Below, piece after piece: positions 62,923 through 64,000 of a DNA stretch of 64,000 nucleotides. This DNA comes from Chrysoperla carnea (lineage: Eukaryota > Arthropoda > Insecta > Neuroptera > Chrysopidae): positions 311,001 through 375,000 of the forward strand of contig NC_058338.1 of the NCBI RefSeq assembly GCF_905475395.1, given 5' to 3'. Positions within the stretch are counted from its first letter, which is position 1; every line of letters starts with the position of its first letter. Position numbers and translations under genes: made by a program. The notes beneath the pieces were generated by a model. That model was not told the DNA's origin. It was given only the letters and a program-made list of their open reading frames with translations, and did not search any database.

Positions 62923-63361
62923 GGAGCCAGAGACAGTAAAACTACACTGACTAGAGTCTATCCTGGCAGAAATATTATTTGTCAAGACTTTTTTATTTTG
63001 TACTTTTGTGACAGATATTTTGGGCGAGTTTTGAGTTGTTACATCGAGATATTTCAAAAGTAGAACTTAAAACGAACAAAATTAAAAAAAAAAGTAATCT
63101 CGCGATTAGGGTAAAATTTTATTGGCTTTACATATTAAACATCGGTGTGGCAGACTCTTACTTACCACGATTAGAGCTGCCACAACAAATTTTATTGAAA
63201 ATAGATAAAATTTGCAATAAAATGGTCTCTCACAAATTAATTTCCCTGAAAGTGAAAGAATATTCTGGCACACCTAATCCATATTGTACCTATCATTAAA
63301 TATCTTTTTTTATGCGAAATTTCGAAATCAGTGGAAATGCAGTTTTACTGTGACGAGCTCC
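62923..63361. mobile_element. 439-bp MITE with GGAGC/CAGTAAAACT terminal inverted repeats
   Basis: Left end GGAGCCAGAGACAGTAAAAC (62923) and right end complement GGAGCTCGTCACAGTAAAAC (ending 63361). Interior shares CTATCCTGGCAGAAAT with 16300-16320 and 45885-45900. Single ends occur at 7205-7235, 16217-16250, 52612-52645 and 59115-59145. Confidence 0.75.
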
Positions 63362-64000
63362 CCGATATTAAACTAAAATAGATATAAAAATTTCCAAAAA
63401 CTACCAGCTCACTATTGATCATAGTGAGAGTTTGTAAGTATCGACATGTTGCATATTTTTTTTAAAAATAAATCTTCGTTTTCTTTCTTCTTGTTGCTCA
63501 CCATGATAATAACTGTATGAAGCGAGCAAGCGAGCGTTTTAAGCTGAACTATGGTTTATGGATTGTGGATTGCATGGTCTATCGATACGATGCGATCCAA
63601 TGTAACCATTACATTTATTATTACATTCATTCATTGAGTTGATACTTTTACAACACAAGTGAAAGAATTACAAAAAGTATTTAAATACCTACTTTTATAA
63701 CAGTAAATACTTATATGATGTGATGTTCTGTGATGTTCATGTCGCATCGCGTCGCTATTGTAGATATCTTTATTTTATATAAATTATTTATGATTTATAT
63801 TTTATAAAAATAAATTATTAATAAATATTTTATTTATTTATATCTTTAGGTACTTGTTTTTATCAACTCAGGTGTATGCATGTATCTAATTCTCACACCT
63901 GTTTTGGGTTACAAAGTCTGAAGTCAAATTCAAATAATCATTTATTTGGTTAAAAGAATGGTGACTCGAAATATATATATATCGAAATTTTAAAGTATTT

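Larger units (their letters stand above)
54064..64000 (-). other. svp last intron (3' part), repeat-rich
   Basis: Nearly 10 kb of AT-rich intron with no further svp exon visible. Repeats: R5 (54354-54490, 62044-62405), MITEs 55075-55412 and 62923-63361, an R3 inverted pair (56205-56895), heptamer array (57193-57232), R1 (58332-58692), a GGAGCC MITE end (59115-59145), R6 (59605-59790), GTATT array (59450-59472) and ATGC-rich simple sequence (60668-60715). Confidence 0.7.

Overview
The window is strongly AT-rich animal DNA, almost certainly from an insect. It has intron-containing genes with GT/AG junctions, a seven-up (COUP-TF) nuclear receptor exon, and many insect-style dispersed repeats, MITEs and remnants of copia-type and non-LTR retroelements. 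The order cannot be fixed from the sequence alone. There is nothing bacterial here: no operons and no ribosome binding sites.

Left end (about 0.4-12.7 kb) is the gene-rich part. A six-exon minus-strand gene (396-5208) encodes a large basic and Ser/Asn-rich protein that I do not recognise; every proposed junction keeps frame. A single plus-strand exon (6060-6188) encodes the C-terminal tail of an NADPH oxidase (NOX/DUOX family). It meets, tail to tail, a complete 13-exon minus-strand COG1 gene (6303-12721; conserved oligomeric Golgi complex subunit 1). All its junctions are phase-consistent and it predicts 981 residues. COG1 intron 3 carries an inverted DNA copy (11296-11875) of part of exon 2 plus the adjoining intron of the unknown gene.

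Middle (12.7-53.4 kb) is a roughly 40-kb gene desert made of repeats. From left to right it holds a decayed non-LTR element, a hexamer/TAACCC array, a 3.8-kb foldback element (22605-26400) whose 0.75-kb inverted arms enclose 2.3 kb of TATATAAT-type array, small MITEs, and several copies of a dispersed family here called R1. The most unusual stretch is 33.9-40.3 kb. It contains tRNA-like modules with pol III A/B boxes, duplicated small hairpins with a compensatory base change, two opposed copia remnants, and a three-copy 1173-bp higher-order tandem array with six copies of a ~370-bp core rich in nested inverted repeats. Four more consecutive hairpins follow (40108-40289). This looks like a structured non-coding RNA locus or an undescribed structured repeat.

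Right end (53.4-64 kb) holds the last coding exon of seven-up (53789-54063, minus) and the 3' part of its last intron, which is filled with MITEs and dispersed repeats. The remaining svp exons lie beyond base 64000. A Thr/Asn/Pro-rich open frame lies downstream of the svp stop in the same frame.

The three recognised proteins (Golgi tether subunit, ROS-producing oxidase, orphan nuclear receptor) have no evident functional link. The layout is ordinary eukaryotic gene neighbourhood plus repeat expansion.
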